Source: Rosa chinensis (Eukaryota; Streptophyta; Magnoliopsida; Rosales; Rosaceae). From it: 64,000 nucleotides of DNA. Where the stretch lies: the NCBI RefSeq assembly GCF_002994745.2, contig NC_037090.1, positions 38,559,001 to 38,623,000 of the forward strand. Direction: 5' to 3'. Of the stretch, positions 26,847-37,812 are shown in pieces (within the stretch, counting starts at the first letter, position 1; the number at the start of each line of letters is the position of its first letter). The position numbers and the translations under genes were made by a program. Under the pieces are notes generated by a model that saw nothing but the letters and a program-made list of their open reading frames with translations, made no database searches and was not told where the DNA came from.

Positions 26847-27380
26847 GTGTGAAGAAGTTAGTTTCACTTTTTTTTTTTCCAAGTCGTTTTTGGCATTTGT
26901 ACACATTTACTCCTTCCTATCTCGGCTCACTCTTTCAGCCACATAAAATCCCCATTTTCTCTCTCCACCTCTCGTTTGCTTCCCCGAAACCCAAAATCCC
27001 TAGAATCTCTCAATTCGGAAATTTTGTTCAGCTCCAGTCCCCGAAACTGTGAAATCAGTTGGAATAACACCATTAGTGAAATCAGAGGACTGAAAAGGAG
27101 CGTGAGATTGGCCTGTGAAATCAGTTCTCTGTATTCGTGTCTATCTCTTAGAAGCCAATCTTTTCTTCTCTCATCTCCCCTCTCTCTTCCGCTCCCTCAC
27201 TTCTCCCCCACTCCCCACCACTGATTCTCCCCACCCATCATCTCCACTGTCCAATTCCGCCACCCTCATGCCCTCCCCGCCGTCTAATTTGAGGGGGACG
27301 AATGTTGAAAAGGTTTTGTTGTGAGTTATGGCTTAGGAGTGAGTGGATTGAGTTTTGAGGGAGTGAGTGAATTGCAAATA

Positions 27381-28818
27381 ATGTTTAGTGGTGGTGGCTC
27401 TTGTGTCTCGAATCACCTACGGCTGCGAGACCGCGACCTCCGCCGCCGCCACCAACCCCAACTTTGTTTTGGGTTCGTCTTTGGCTTTGGACTGGGTACT
27501 CGAATCGCTGGGCTACAAGTACGACGCTCTCTCAAATCCTTGTCTGCTCGTAGAATCTCGTCCTTTCGCTCTATCATTCATTCCAAGTCTCTTCCCGACA
27601 TTCCTACACTCTCCCACTATTTCAGGTACTTAAGTACTCCTCCATCCCTTTCCACTATTTCTGTTCCCATTCAACCTTTGCTATTATTTATTCTGATCTT
27701 TCTTCGATATATATAGTCTATCAAATAATGAAATTGACAACTTGTTTAGAGGTCAGACTAATATTTGTTAAGACTTATGGGGCAGCAAGTAACCCAGAAT
27801 GGATTATCATCTTTCTAGTCTTATTGATTCAATGGAGAGATACAATGTAGGGATCAGTGTTAATCAATTGATTCAGTTGTGCTTATCATGGTTTGGTTTT
27901 GATTTTTAATCCTTCAGATACACACACATGCAATGTATGTAAATATTTTGTATGTGGTCAAACCTCTGATTCCTTTTCTTTTGCAAAGCCAACGAGAAGA
28001 TGAATGCGAGCTTCCCTCCGACGTATTGTCCTCAGTGGCAGGTTTCTTTCTTTCCACCTGTTTCCCTGTTTCATTTGTTCACCAGCATGTTCGTCACATT
28101 ATATAAAGAAACTTGTTGCTAAGTCGTGCAAGTACAGGACTAGTGTATCTGTAAGAACCCTTTTTGTGTGTTGCAGCCGGTGAAATTACTCCTAGCTGAT
28201 TCATCAAGTACTCTATCACACTTCTTTTAGTAGCTTCATGACTAGATAACTTAGAGACACCACTTTCAAAGTACTCTACTAAGCTCAAATTTAAAATCAA
28301 TTAACCAACTGCTGAGCAGTAGAAACTAATACAAAATCAGTGTAATACGACAAGCTTTCTCATACCCAAGTAATTGCAATACAAATCCTTTTTATTGACA
28401 TAGAACACTCTCGAGTATTGTGAAATTGAGAGAACTTCTAAATTTCTCCTTTCGATTCATTTGCACCATTCTGATATTGCCAAGTTTTTTCGGTCACTTA
28501 GCAAGTTGTATCACTGCACTCCTAACATTCTTTCACTAAGTTTTCTTTATAGATGTATAGGCTTTGCATATGTGCTTTCTGTACTGAAAATTTATAATTG
28601 GTATAACCATCTGCTTTGTTAAGCATACTTATCTTAAGCCATGCACTTATTATTTCTTTTATTTTGGTATTGTACCTAGGAGGAATAGTTGCACTGGGAA
28701 AATTTGATGCCCTTCATATTGGTCATCGAGAGCTTGCTAGTTGAGCCTCAAAGGTCGGACCTCCATTTGTTTTTATCATTTGTTGGAATGGCAGAAGTAC
28801 TGGGTTGGGAACCTAGGT
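27381..28818 (+). pseudogene. FAD synthetase (plastid RIBF-type) 5' fragment
   Basis: Three exons of the chloroplast FAD synthetase, which adenylates FMN. 27381-27625 is a Ser/Arg-rich transit-peptide-like start with donor GTACTT. 27989-28041 encodes QREDECELPSDVLSSVA. From 28680 it reads GGIVALGKFDALHIGHREL, containing the nucleotidyl-transferase HxGH motif, then SFVGMAEVLGWEP in a shifted frame. A TAG stop follows HRELAS. The upstream 27000-27380 resembles the native leader, so promoter-proximal DNA was captured too. The catalytic C-terminal part is missing. Confidence 0.82.
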
Positions 28819-29435
28819 ATTGTAGTTGTGCACCCTCCTTCTTTGTTTATTATTTGTTTGAACTGCCTTCCTTTTTTCCAGTTTGTATTTTCTGTTGCTA
28901 TTGTCCTTAGAATCCTGTTATATTTAATCACTTTATAATGATGATGAAGATTAAGAAGGTTGTTAAGACTCCTTGCCATCTCTATTGAACATCTGTCTCT
29001 TTCCTCTTAACAGAATTTGTTTCTAAGTCTTTTTATCTGATTTCTTCTATGCAGTAGAAATATATTAATAATAAACTGCATTGTAAGGAGGTGAAGAAGA
29101 TGTTATTAATATGGGTTCCAATAGGGGGAGAAATTCTAGGTTCAGGCTTTAAGATGGAGAATGTCTTAGTGATTTACTTCAATTTTCAAAGATTTGAGAA
29201 CAAATGTAAGTATGAAGGCTCTCATGTTTTTACATGTATTTCTTTGTCGTTGTATCTACCTGTGGAAAAGTGTAAAGAAGCCGAAGGGCTATGGATAGGA
29301 AAAAGAATGGTAGAACATAAATGCATAGCTAGTATTAACACATTCCTAGGGATCCTTGTACATATTAATTTTTACTGAATTCTATTAATCGTATATGTAA
29401 TATGACTCTTAACAATCTGCCTTGGTAAATGTAGA

Positions 29436-29721
29436 GGTCAGCCAGATAGTATTGTGCAGGACATTTGAAATATGGTTCGCTCCTACATTGAGAAGGTAAA
29501 GTCCATTGAAATTTTGATCTGCTTTCTTCTTCTTCTTCTTTGTTTTTATTTATTATTTTTTATAATTCTCTTTTTTCCCCTGAAGTTGTTTCTATGTTTA
29601 ATCATCTTATTTGTTCAACATTTTATGCAGCCCAACAGTATAATTTTAGCAATTTCACCTGCTAATCAAGATCTTGTTACATCTGTTGCAATTAAAATCT
29701 CTCGTGAAGTGGATCCAACAG
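29436..29721 (+). pseudogene. Dynamin-related protein GTPase-domain fragment
   Basis: Two exons with splice borders (29436-29495 and 29631-29721) encode [19 protein letters not shown] and [15 protein letters not shown] followed by [12 protein letters not shown]. This is the GTPase domain segment after the DxxG motif in plant DRP1-type dynamins, which pinch membranes at the cell plate and plasma membrane. A stop codon replaces a Glu codon before NMVRSY. Residues usually A and D in NQDLATSDA are both V. Only about 50 residues of a roughly 600-residue protein are present. Confidence 0.85.
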
Positions 29722-29989
29722 GTGCATCTAAAAATTCACATCCAATTTTCTTATCTGTTGCTTCCCAAAAAAGATTCATCTGGTGCTTCTAAATCAAAGT
29801 AATATCAAGTCAATCTACTGAAATGTGAATCTTGCAGCTGATATAAACCCGTATGTTGCATGAGAACATGGTTCTAGATGTTTAGTGTTTAGTCTAATGT
29901 TATTTTTTCACAGGGGAGAGGACAGTTATATTTATGTTTAGTGTTTAGTGTTTGTTGATTTTTCTTGCGCTGTTATATTTATTTATTAG

Positions 29990-30341
29990 GTGATACCCTA
30001 CATAGCAAGTGAGTACCAGAAAGATAAAATATGGCCAAGACGGACCCGGCCTAACAAACGTGATTATCAAGTTGTTATTGCTGTTGATGTTCAGTATGTC
30101 TAAGAGTTGCTGTGGGGATGTTGCCATTGAAGCTCTAGTGACAGTGTGTCGTGCAATGTCAGAACTGGAAAATACTAGCAACCTTACTGTTGCAAGCTTT
30201 GGAAAGAAAGGCAAAACATAAGGTTGCTCCATGACTTTGATCAGCCCTTTACTGGAGACGCTGGAGTTAAGGTCAGGATTGACTAGTGTCAAGACAACAA
30301 TAGTACAATTGATTTGTCTGCACATAATTGTACCTACAAGG
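29990..30341 (+). pseudogene. MDN1: Midasin (MDN1) MIDAS-domain fragment
   Basis: After an acceptor at 29988-29989 the frame reads VIPYIASEYQKDKIWPRRTRP, then DYQVVIAVD, then (shifted) CCGDVAIEALVTVCRAMSEL and VASFGKKG, then LHDFDQPFTGDAGVK. This is the von Willebrand A/MIDAS domain at the C-terminus of midasin, the giant AAA ATPase that releases factors from pre-60S ribosomes. The metal-site DxSxS motif is destroyed by frameshifts. One exon-sized fragment of a protein of about 5000 residues. Confidence 0.85.
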
Positions 30342-30511
30342 TATTTCCTCTCCCCCCTCCCTCCCCTTTAGTCATTTTTTTCTTTTTATACTTCTGCTCA
30401 TGGAAAACAAGAGAACTTTGAATACATCACTACCCAATGACAACTAGTTTAAAATGTTACACTATTTGAAATACAGTGAACTTTAACTCGAAACTTTAAT
30501 TTTCAAGGCAG

Positions 30512-30786
30512 GAGCTGCCTCTAATGAACCTTAAGCTCTTCCTTACAGTGGGCATCAATCCACCCCAGGCATGTTCTATATTCCTTACAGTTTGCTGACT
30601 TCATACTATTAGTGACATGTTCAATAATTTTATCATGCTTACCCTAGTAATGTTATCATGCTAAGAAGTTTTCTTTCTTATTTTATTGAATTGTTCTAGG
30701 GTGTTCTTCTCTATAGACCCCCAGGAACAGGGAAGACATTGCTAGCCAGAGCAATTGCAAGCAACATAGATGCTAACTTTCTAAAG
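30512..30786 (+). pseudogene. RPT4: 26S proteasome ATPase RPT4-type fragment
   Basis: Exon 30512-30568 encodes ELPLMNLKLFLTVGINPPQ. Exon 30700-30786 encodes [20 protein letters not shown], then SNIDANFLK. This is the start of the AAA domain of regulatory subunit 10B. The first Gly of the Walker A motif GPPGTGKT is Arg, which should abolish ATP binding. The first exon ends in a GC rather than GT dinucleotide. The neighbours are unrelated captured fragments. Confidence 0.85.
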
Positions 30787-31054
30787 GTTAGTTATTCATG
30801 TCTGTGGCTTTTATACTAAGGTTTTACTTTTTATGCAATAGAGTGCTTACTATTTTTGTATATTGCCCTGTTGGGAAGAGTAATAAAAGGAGAATTTGAT
30901 TTAAATGTTGCTCTTAAGACCCTCGATCTTTTCTCCAAGTAATTTCCTTCACTCTCAAATGTTGCTGTTCAATTCAGTAGTCATACAGACTAATAAGATT
31001 TCTTTCACTGTTCATTGCGGTGTTAAACTCTTTCTAACCTTGTTTTGTCATCTA

Positions 31055-31643
31055 GATACTTCTCAATGCCTTACTCACTCCCCAAACTTGATATGGTTGC
31101 GGTTCCTAAATTTTCTGGTGGGGCCATGGAGAATTATGGTTTAATCACATACCGAGAAAATGAACTGCTTTTTGTTTCCTGAGTGGAAAGTTTGGTCTCA
31201 ATTTAGGTACAATTATGGCCACCGATATTTTGTTTCCTGAGTGGAAAGTTTGGACTCAATTTCTTCAACAAACTACTGATGGACTAATTATGGATGCGCT
31301 GGAACATTCACATTTAATTCAGGTAACAATCAAATACTAATGTTAATATTTGCAAAAAATATGTTCTGGAATTCATAAAAGATAGACTGTCTGTCTGTTC
31401 ATATGCTGCAAGGAAAAAATATATATTTTCACTTGAATTATAACACTGCTTATCACTCCTATATATTTCAAATCCTGTAAATAGATAATTTTGATCCATC
31501 ATCTATTAATATACTGTTCTACATGATGTCAGGTCTACACCACGCACGTTCAGTTCTTGAAATATTCGATGCTATCAACTATAAAAAGGGATCTGCTGTT
31601 ATATGAATGTTGTAGGCTTATCTTGGTGATGATGTGTTCCAGG
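31055..31643 (+). pseudogene. APM1: Aminopeptidase M1 (M1 family) fragment
   Basis: Exons at 31055-31183 ([23 protein letters not shown], the GAMEN substrate-binding motif, then [11 protein letters not shown] and a stop), 31207-31320 ([25 protein letters not shown]) and 31532-31642 (SVLEIFDAINYKKGSAVI, stop, then AYLGDDVFQ). This matches plant puromycin-sensitive aminopeptidase. The exon carrying the zinc-binding HExxH is missing. A 35-base tandem copy (31171-31205 and 31229-31263) shows local rearrangement. Confidence 0.85.
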
Positions 31644-32529
31644 TACAAAATTAACGTCCTTAAGTTACAGAAACTTTTGCACAATAACTTCATGTTTTCA
31701 TAGTGAATATCATATATGGAAATGCTCTTCTAATCACTTAGCGTGTTATGAAGTCATTCTAGGTTGCTGGCGATGTTACAAAGATTGATATTCTGAAAGT
31801 CACCCTCATGTTGAGAAATGGCAGACCAAGAACCGAGGCAAACTGAAAGAGCAAAAGAAGCCTAAACTTAGCCTAGAGTGTACAAACGGGCAGTCCATTT
31901 CTACTATTAAATTTTCAAGCTTCAGTACTCCACCTAGAAGCTATGGAAACTATAACCATGGTACTTGTCACGCTCCAAACTCTACCCATGTGCTAAATAA
32001 GGTATCCTCACAGTAGTGTCACGCTGCTACTGTTTTGCTTCAGTTCAGGGTCAAAGTTTTCCCATTTACCCAAGTTCAAGATCAATAAAACCTTGGGGTC
32101 AAACTTACAGTCATGCTAGCTATTTTGCTATGTTGTTTACTTGGTTGCTCGGATTGTGTAGTGCTTCTAGTTTATTAGCTGTAGTACTGCATGCATATAT
32201 TTTGCTGGCTGCCCAGATTAGTAGATATGGGCCATTTTGGGCTGATGCTCATGATTAGGTTTGTGTACATGAGACAATCATGGATTCATGAAAATTACAA
32301 TAAATGATTTTGGATGTGGATTTTATGGTTTCATGAATATGCAATTTTAATTTCCAAATGCATGCATACCAATTGCAATAGGGGACAACTAATATGTGTT
32401 ATTTCAAATTGCAAGTTGCAACAAAAGCACACCAAAATGTGTGGTTGCAGCTGCACAAAAACAACACAAAAATCAATTAGAAGTTTATTGTCTTTCTGGC
32501 ATTTGGACAACAGAAAATTGTAGTCTAAA
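31644..32529. other. Unassigned DNA within the CACTA-like segment
   Basis: At 31763-31845 a short exon-like frame (VAGDVTKIDILKVTLMLRNG) follows an AG acceptor and may be part of a sixth captured gene that I cannot identify. The rest is AT-rich with no recognisable coding or RNA gene. Confidence 0.35.
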
Positions 32530-33214
32530 TGGAAAAACGACGACATAAATTAGATGAAAGTGTTGGCTAAAGCGTATAACAACAAATAAGTGTGGTTGGA
32601 CTTGATCACAGACAATATAAAAGACCTAATATTTGTTGTCTAAATAATCTCAAACGACAGTAAATTGTCGTCGTAATGAGACTGACATAACAGAAAGAAT
32701 ATGATATCTATTGTCTAAACCATTTCCCAACATCACATACGTATAATTTCAAAGCCTTTCACACAACACTTAAATGTCATACAAGCCTACTCTAGAACAA
32801 CACTTAATTGTCCTCTGATGCTCTTTACGACCACATATAATTGTCGTTTAAAGTAAATTAGCACAACCTTTAATTGTTGTTGCATGAGAGAAGACACTAC
32901 ATACGAGTCTTCATATTTCTTATTTAAGGGCATTCAGACCACACAAATAAGTCTTGCAAATATGCTTCACACAATAGTATTTAAAAAAGACTGTGTTTGT
33001 TTTGTTTATCAGACAATACAAAACTGTTGTTTGAATGCTTTTAAAGATACAGATCACAATGTTCCCAAAATACAAAACTCATCAGACAACACAAGGCTTT
33101 TATTTTTTTATGTCGTCTGATGACCCCAAGAGACGACACTGTACTAGACGACATATTTTAGTTCGTTCAGACGACAGAACAGTTCTGTCGTCTGAAGGCC
33201 TTTTTGGCATAGTG
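32530..33214. repeat. CACTA subterminal repeats and right terminus
   Basis: Many short direct and inverted copies of motifs such as GTCGTC, CGACGAC and ACGACA, spaced by AT-rich DNA, end in a perfect small inverted repeat around ACGACAGAACAGTTCTGTCG (33172-33191) and the terminus GGCATAGTG (33206-33214). Arrays like this bind the accessory transposition protein in CACTA elements. Confidence 0.7.
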
Positions 33215-34128
33215 GGGAGTAGCTCATGCCAAAATGGATTCTGCCTCTTGTGGTCACCCTCCCCTACCTGGCCATTTCAGTAAGGTTGCCCAAAGGATGT
33301 AAGAGGGACTTTGTGTCTAGACGACTATACTTGGGCCGCATGTCCACTTGATTTACCGCTTGGAATTGAATTCGATATCAATGATATTTATAACAAAAGA
33401 AAGTGTTGTAATACACTAAAGTATATTGGATAAAACATAGTCTTGAAAAAGGGTAGTTGTTTCAGTCCCATTGCACATCAAGACTCCCTGTTCTCGTACC
33501 TAATTGTTGGAGTAAAATTGTAAAAAGAAAAAGAAAAACTTGTTAATATTTGAGTTCACGTGTAAATTGTTGTTTTGTGATAATAATGGTTGATGAGAGT
33601 AAGAGCTTTATTATGAGTTTTTGACCATAGCGAAATAGGTGAAGGACTTTATCTTTAACGTTAGTCGTCCACCCTTCTCTTTCGTCTGGCGCACCTTAGT
33701 AGCACAGGGTGTCTAGGTTGATTGGATATGAGAAGTGCTAGCAAAGGGTCTCGTCCCCTGCTAAACAAGTGAGCTGAGTTCTGCCAAAATCGTTCTTCTA
33801 CTACCTGGCTCTATGTCAAAACAGTTACCAAAAGATTAAGGAGGGCGACTAGTGTTAAGGGTAGAACCCTTGGGCCGTATGTCTAAACCTTGGTTAAGGG
33901 CTTTTAATAGAATTCAAGCTTTTATTAACTGTTTGTTTCACACCATATACTTGTAAATGTAAGTGTAACGTTTTGGACTTGTACTCTGTGTGAAATTTTG
34001 TACAGATTACTTCTAATACTACGTGTAAAGATTGTGACATTTTCTTGTATAAAATATTAATTTGTATTTATTTTATTGTATAGTTTACTAATTTATTTAC
34101 CTCTTAATGTTGTTCAGGATTGCCATGA
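33215..34128 (+). other. Leader region of the Athila-like element
   Basis: Noncoding DNA between the CACTA-like segment and gag. It contains two diverged copies of a block with the phrases GCCAAAA, TACCTGG and TTGGGCCG(C/T)ATGTC (33215-33380 and 33730-33920). The second includes a 48-base stretch at 33731-33778 repeated exactly at 56554-56601 in the 3' noncoding region. No reading frame of note. Confidence 0.6.
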
Positions 34129-35168
34129 ATGACCGAGCCTTCTAAAATCCCTAGTGCACGGGAGATTGAAGAAAGAATTGCTCGTTTGCATAATCCTCCA
34201 CAACTTGAATATCGAAGATCTTCCCCTTTGAAGTTCAAAGAATACACATTTAACGAGCAATGGAAGAGGATTTTCCCTTCTGAGGAATACACATCACCTA
34301 CACCAACTCCATCTCCACCCTCACGCACTCCATTTCCTTTGGTTTCATTCAACTCACTCTCACCTCAGATCACACCACTTCTTTCACCACCCCCTGAAAA
34401 AGAAGAAGAGGACGAGGAAATGGCATCTATTAGGGAACTTTCTTCATCTGTGGTTCAAGGAGGACTCCCTTTGAGCATTGTATACCTAGCTGCTGTTGAA
34501 GGAAGGACTGCAAACTTTGAGCTTAAGAGTGGATTATAGCATAGGCTACCAATGTTCCATGGCCTAAGTGTGGAGGACGCTAACAAGCATCTCAGGGAAT
34601 TCCAGACTGTATGTACAACCATGCAACCACAAGGAGCTGACGAGAATATCCTACTGTCGAAGGCATTCCCTTTCTCCCTAGCTAACAGAGCCAAAGATTG
34701 GCTATATGAGCTTCCTGCTGGACATATTACATCATGGGAAGCCATGATGAAGGCCTTCTTAGAGAAATACTTTCCAGCTTCCAAGGTCATTAAGCTCAGA
34801 AAAAAGATTAGTGGAATTGCGTAAGCCCCAGATGAGTCATACGCAGCCTATTATGAGAGGTTCAAGTCCTTACTTGCCCAATGTCCTCAACATCAGATGA
34901 AGGATGAGAACCTTCTCACATGTTTTTACGAAGGACTCTTGCCCCTAGAAAGGCAAATGCTTGATGCTTCAGCTGGAGGAGCTTTTGTGGATAAATCACC
35001 TGCTGCTGGGAAAGAGTTGATTGCTAATCGTGTCTTGAATGCCCAACAGTATGAAGGTGTAGGACATACTACTCGAAGGGTGAATGAAGTGAGTACTAAT
35101 GGATCCATTGAGGACAAACTAAATAAGCTCACTCTCCTTGTGAACCAAGTTGTAAGTACGAAAGGACC
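34129..35168 (+). pseudogene. Gag, N-terminal and capsid part, Athila-like element
   Basis: Starts MTEPSKIPSAREIEERIARL. The retrotransposon gag domain follows from about residue 130: FHGLSVEDANKHLREFQ, LSKAFPFSLANRAKDWLYEL, MKAFLEKYFPASKVIKLRKK. The frame is open apart from a TAG at 34537 and a TAA at 34822. It continues (YAAYYERFKSLLAQCP, LLTCFYEGL) up to 35168, where the minus-strand LTR element is inserted. Removing that insert and one GGACC restores the same frame into the zinc knuckle at 51938. Confidence 0.88.
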
Positions 35169-35654
35169 TGTTAATGTTTGAATCCGTGGGGATCTAATTA
35201 ACGATAAATAAAGAGAAAGAGAGAGACACACGAGAAATATAGCGGTTCGTCTCCGCCTTAGCGGGAGACTATGTCCACTTGAATATTATACTATGTGTGT
35301 TTGGGCATTGTGGCCCAAGGGGATTACAAAGTGTGTAATGGGAAGGAGTTTAAGTGGGAGGAGGCATTCCTTTTATATGTGAAGGAAGCCATCTCCTTTA
35401 CATTTTCTTAGATGTAGGATGTAGAAATCACTATTCTAGTATAGAAAGCATGTTTGTGAAGGCAACTTTGCAAGGCCGGGAAGGTGGCTTCCCAGCGACG
35501 TATTTGCCACTTCCGGATACCGTAGCATAGCTTGAACATAGGGCTACGGGATGCATGTCTCGGTTGGGCCTCACCATGGCTTGTGGTGTCCCAAAGAGGG
35601 TGCTACTTATGCTTGGTAATGTAGCAAAGTAGCTTGCTAATAGAGGTATCTACA
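35169..35654 (-). repeat. 3' LTR of the LARD-like element (left copy)
   Basis: Runs TGTTAATG to TATCTACA on the plus strand and is closely similar to 51446-51932 with scattered substitutions. On the minus strand it starts TGTAGATA and ends CATTAACA. It is the downstream LTR because the purine-rich tract lies beside it and the primer-binding site beside the other copy. Confidence 0.92.
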
Positions 35655-35671
35655 AGTCCCCGAAGTCCCGG
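35655..35671 (-). other. Polypurine tract of the LARD-like element
   Basis: On the minus strand CCGGGACTTCGGGGACT directly precedes the LTR start TGTAGATA, the place where plus-strand DNA synthesis is primed. Related copies of the LTR-start/tract junction (TACAAGTCCCCGAA) recur at 35749 and 37860. Confidence 0.6.
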
Positions 35672-36239
35672 AGTAAGAGGAGCTTCTTGGTTGGGGAGTT
35701 ATAATCATGAAGTCATCAAGCATAAGTAATCGGGCAGCACGGCGTCCCTACAAGTCCCCGAACTCCATAAGCAAGAAGGGACTCGTTAACCTGCACAACA
35801 AAGACAAAAACACGCATATGTAGAATGCCCGTTGCATTGGGCAACAAATGTGATTTGCATTGATATGGGTTGGCATATATGAATGTAGGAGGAGAGTGAT
35901 ACATGTTGATGTATACATGTGAATGGTGCCGAGTACGATCGGTTATGACATAGAAACTCGAGAACGCATATGGTTGTGTGAGCAAACGGGTTGTATATGA
36001 TAAATGCGTGATGCGCGCAAGAAAACGAACGAGGTCTAGTTTGACGAGTTTACGCTTGGTGTAAGTTGCATAAGTGCCATGAAGGCAAGAGTTTGTAATT
36101 CTTGAATGATGAGTATGCAAACGCTTGTGTTTGTTTGGTTGTCGCTCGTATTAATGGAACACAAAAAGAATTCGATTTGTCGCAATCGGTAAATGACAAA
36201 TGGTAGAAAAATTCAGTGTTCCATTAACGTGTACTGTGT

Positions 36240-37812
36240 CGAGGAGACATGAGTATAAAGCTTGGGAATACCGGAAGGCAAAAGTGTGAAAGCTCAGGGG
36301 TGCCGGGAAGGCGTGAGCAGAAAATTCGGGGTTGCCGGGAAGGCATGAACGGAAAGCTCGGGGGTGCCGGGAAGGCATGAGCAGAAGCTCGGGGTTGCCG
36401 CGAAGGAGTGAGCGGAAGCTCGTGACCGGGAAGCTTGAGGGTTGCAAGGAAGGCATAAGCATAAAGCTCGAGGGTTACCGGGAAAGCATGAGCAGAAGCT
36501 AGTGAGCGTAAAGCTCGGGGTTGCCACGAAGGCGTGAGCGGAAACTAGTGAGCGGGAAGCTCGTGAGTGGAAGCTCGTGAACGAGAAGCTGGAGGGTTAC
36601 CGGGAAGGCTTGAGTGAGAAGCTCATGGATTGTCGTGGAGGCATGAGCAGAGAGCTCGTGAGTGGGAAGCTCGGGGATGCCGTGAAGGCATGAGCGCGAA
36701 GCTCAAGTGTTACCGGGAAGGCATGAGCGTAAAGTTCGGGGGTGAGAGGAAGCCCGGGGTTGCTGTGAAGGCGTGAGTAGAAGCTCGTGAGCGGGAAGCT
36801 CGAGGGTTGCCGGGAAGGCATGAGAGGGAAGCTCAAGGGTTGTCAGGAAGGCGTGAGTGGGCAGCTCGTGGGTTGCCGGGGAGGCATGAGTGGAGAGCTC
36901 GTGAGCAGGAAGCTCAGGGATGCCGTGAAGGCATGAGCGCGAAGCTTGGGGTTGCCGCAAAGGCGTGAGCTGAAGCTCGAGGTTCCGTGAAGGCGTGAGT
37001 GCGAAGCTCGTGAACGGAAGCTTGAGAGTGCCTCGAAGGCATGAGCGCGGAGCTCGTGACCGAAATCTCGGGGGTGCCGCGAAGGCATGAGGTCGGAGCT
37101 CGTGAGCGGTAAGCTCGGGGTGCCGCGAAGGCATGAGCACTGAAGCTCGTGAGCGGAAGCTCGGGAGTGCTGCGAAGGCTTGAGCACGAAAGCTCGTGAG
37201 CTGAAGCTTAAGGGTGTCGTGAAGGCGTGAGTGCGAAGCTCGTGATCAGAAGCTCGAGAGTGCCTCGAAGGCTTGAGCACGGAAGCACGTGAGAGGAAGC
37301 TCAAGGGTGCCATGAAGGCCTGAGCGCGAAGCTCGTGAGCGGAAGCTAGAGAGTGCCTCGGAGGCATGAGTACTGAAGCTCGGGAGTGCCGCGAAGGCTT
37401 GAGCACAGAAGCTCGTGAGCGGAAGCTCGAGGGTACCGTGAAATGCGTGAGCGCGAAGCTCGTGATCGGAAGCTCGAGAGTGCCTCGAAGGCTTGAGTAC
37501 GGAAGCTCGAGGGTGCCGTGATGGAATGAGCGCGAAGCTCGAGAGTGCCTCGAAGGCATGAGTGCGGAGCTCGTGAGCGGAAGCTCGGGGGTGCCGTGAA
37601 GGCATGAGCGCGGAGCTCGTGAGCGGAAGCTCGGGGGTGCCGTGAAGGCATGAGCGCGGAGCTCATGGGAGGAGACTCACGGTGCCGCGAAGGTGTGAGC
37701 GGTACGCTCGTGAGCGGAAGCTAGGGGTACCGCGAAGGCTTGAGAGTGAAAGCTCGGCGGTGCCTCTGAGGCGTGAGCGTTAGAGCTTGTGAGCGGGAAG
37801 CTCGAATGTGAT
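36240..37812. repeat. GC-rich tandem repeat array, about 1.6 kb
   Basis: About 30 imperfect units of roughly 45-60 bases built from GAAGCTCG, GGGTGCCG, (C/T)GAAGGC and ATGAGCG blocks. It is far richer in GC than its surroundings. All frames on the minus strand stay open for long distances because the unit lacks stops, giving frames of up to 238 codons made of Arg/Ser/Pro/His-rich repeats. Nothing suggests these are translated. It lies in the 3' internal part of the LARD-like element. Confidence 0.9.

Larger units (their letters stand above)
26847..33214 (+). mobile_element. CACTA-like segment carrying five host gene fragments
   Basis: The right end reads CCTTTTTGGCATAGTG, i.e. CACTATGCCAAAAAGG on the other strand, a CACTA-type terminus. 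It is preceded by about 680 bases of short repeats around GTCGTC/GACGAC motifs, typical CACTA subterminal DNA. The left terminus was not found: sequence passes straight from the broken LTR into a 5' leader and FAD synthetase exons. Fragments of five host genes, all on the plus strand with introns, fill the segment. No transposase is present. Either the left end was lost in a deletion that also removed the LTR end, or the segment moved by another route. Confidence 0.65.

Noticed and set aside
36843..37559. 238-codon minus-strand open frame and its overlapping neighbours
   Set aside because: They are products of a stop-free tandem repeat; several frames are open at once and the translations are simple Arg/Ser/Pro/His repeats with no family.
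36240..37812. CRISPR-like appearance of regularly spaced repeats
   Set aside because: Plant nuclear DNA; units are imperfect, contiguous and lack unique spacers. It is a tandem repeat.
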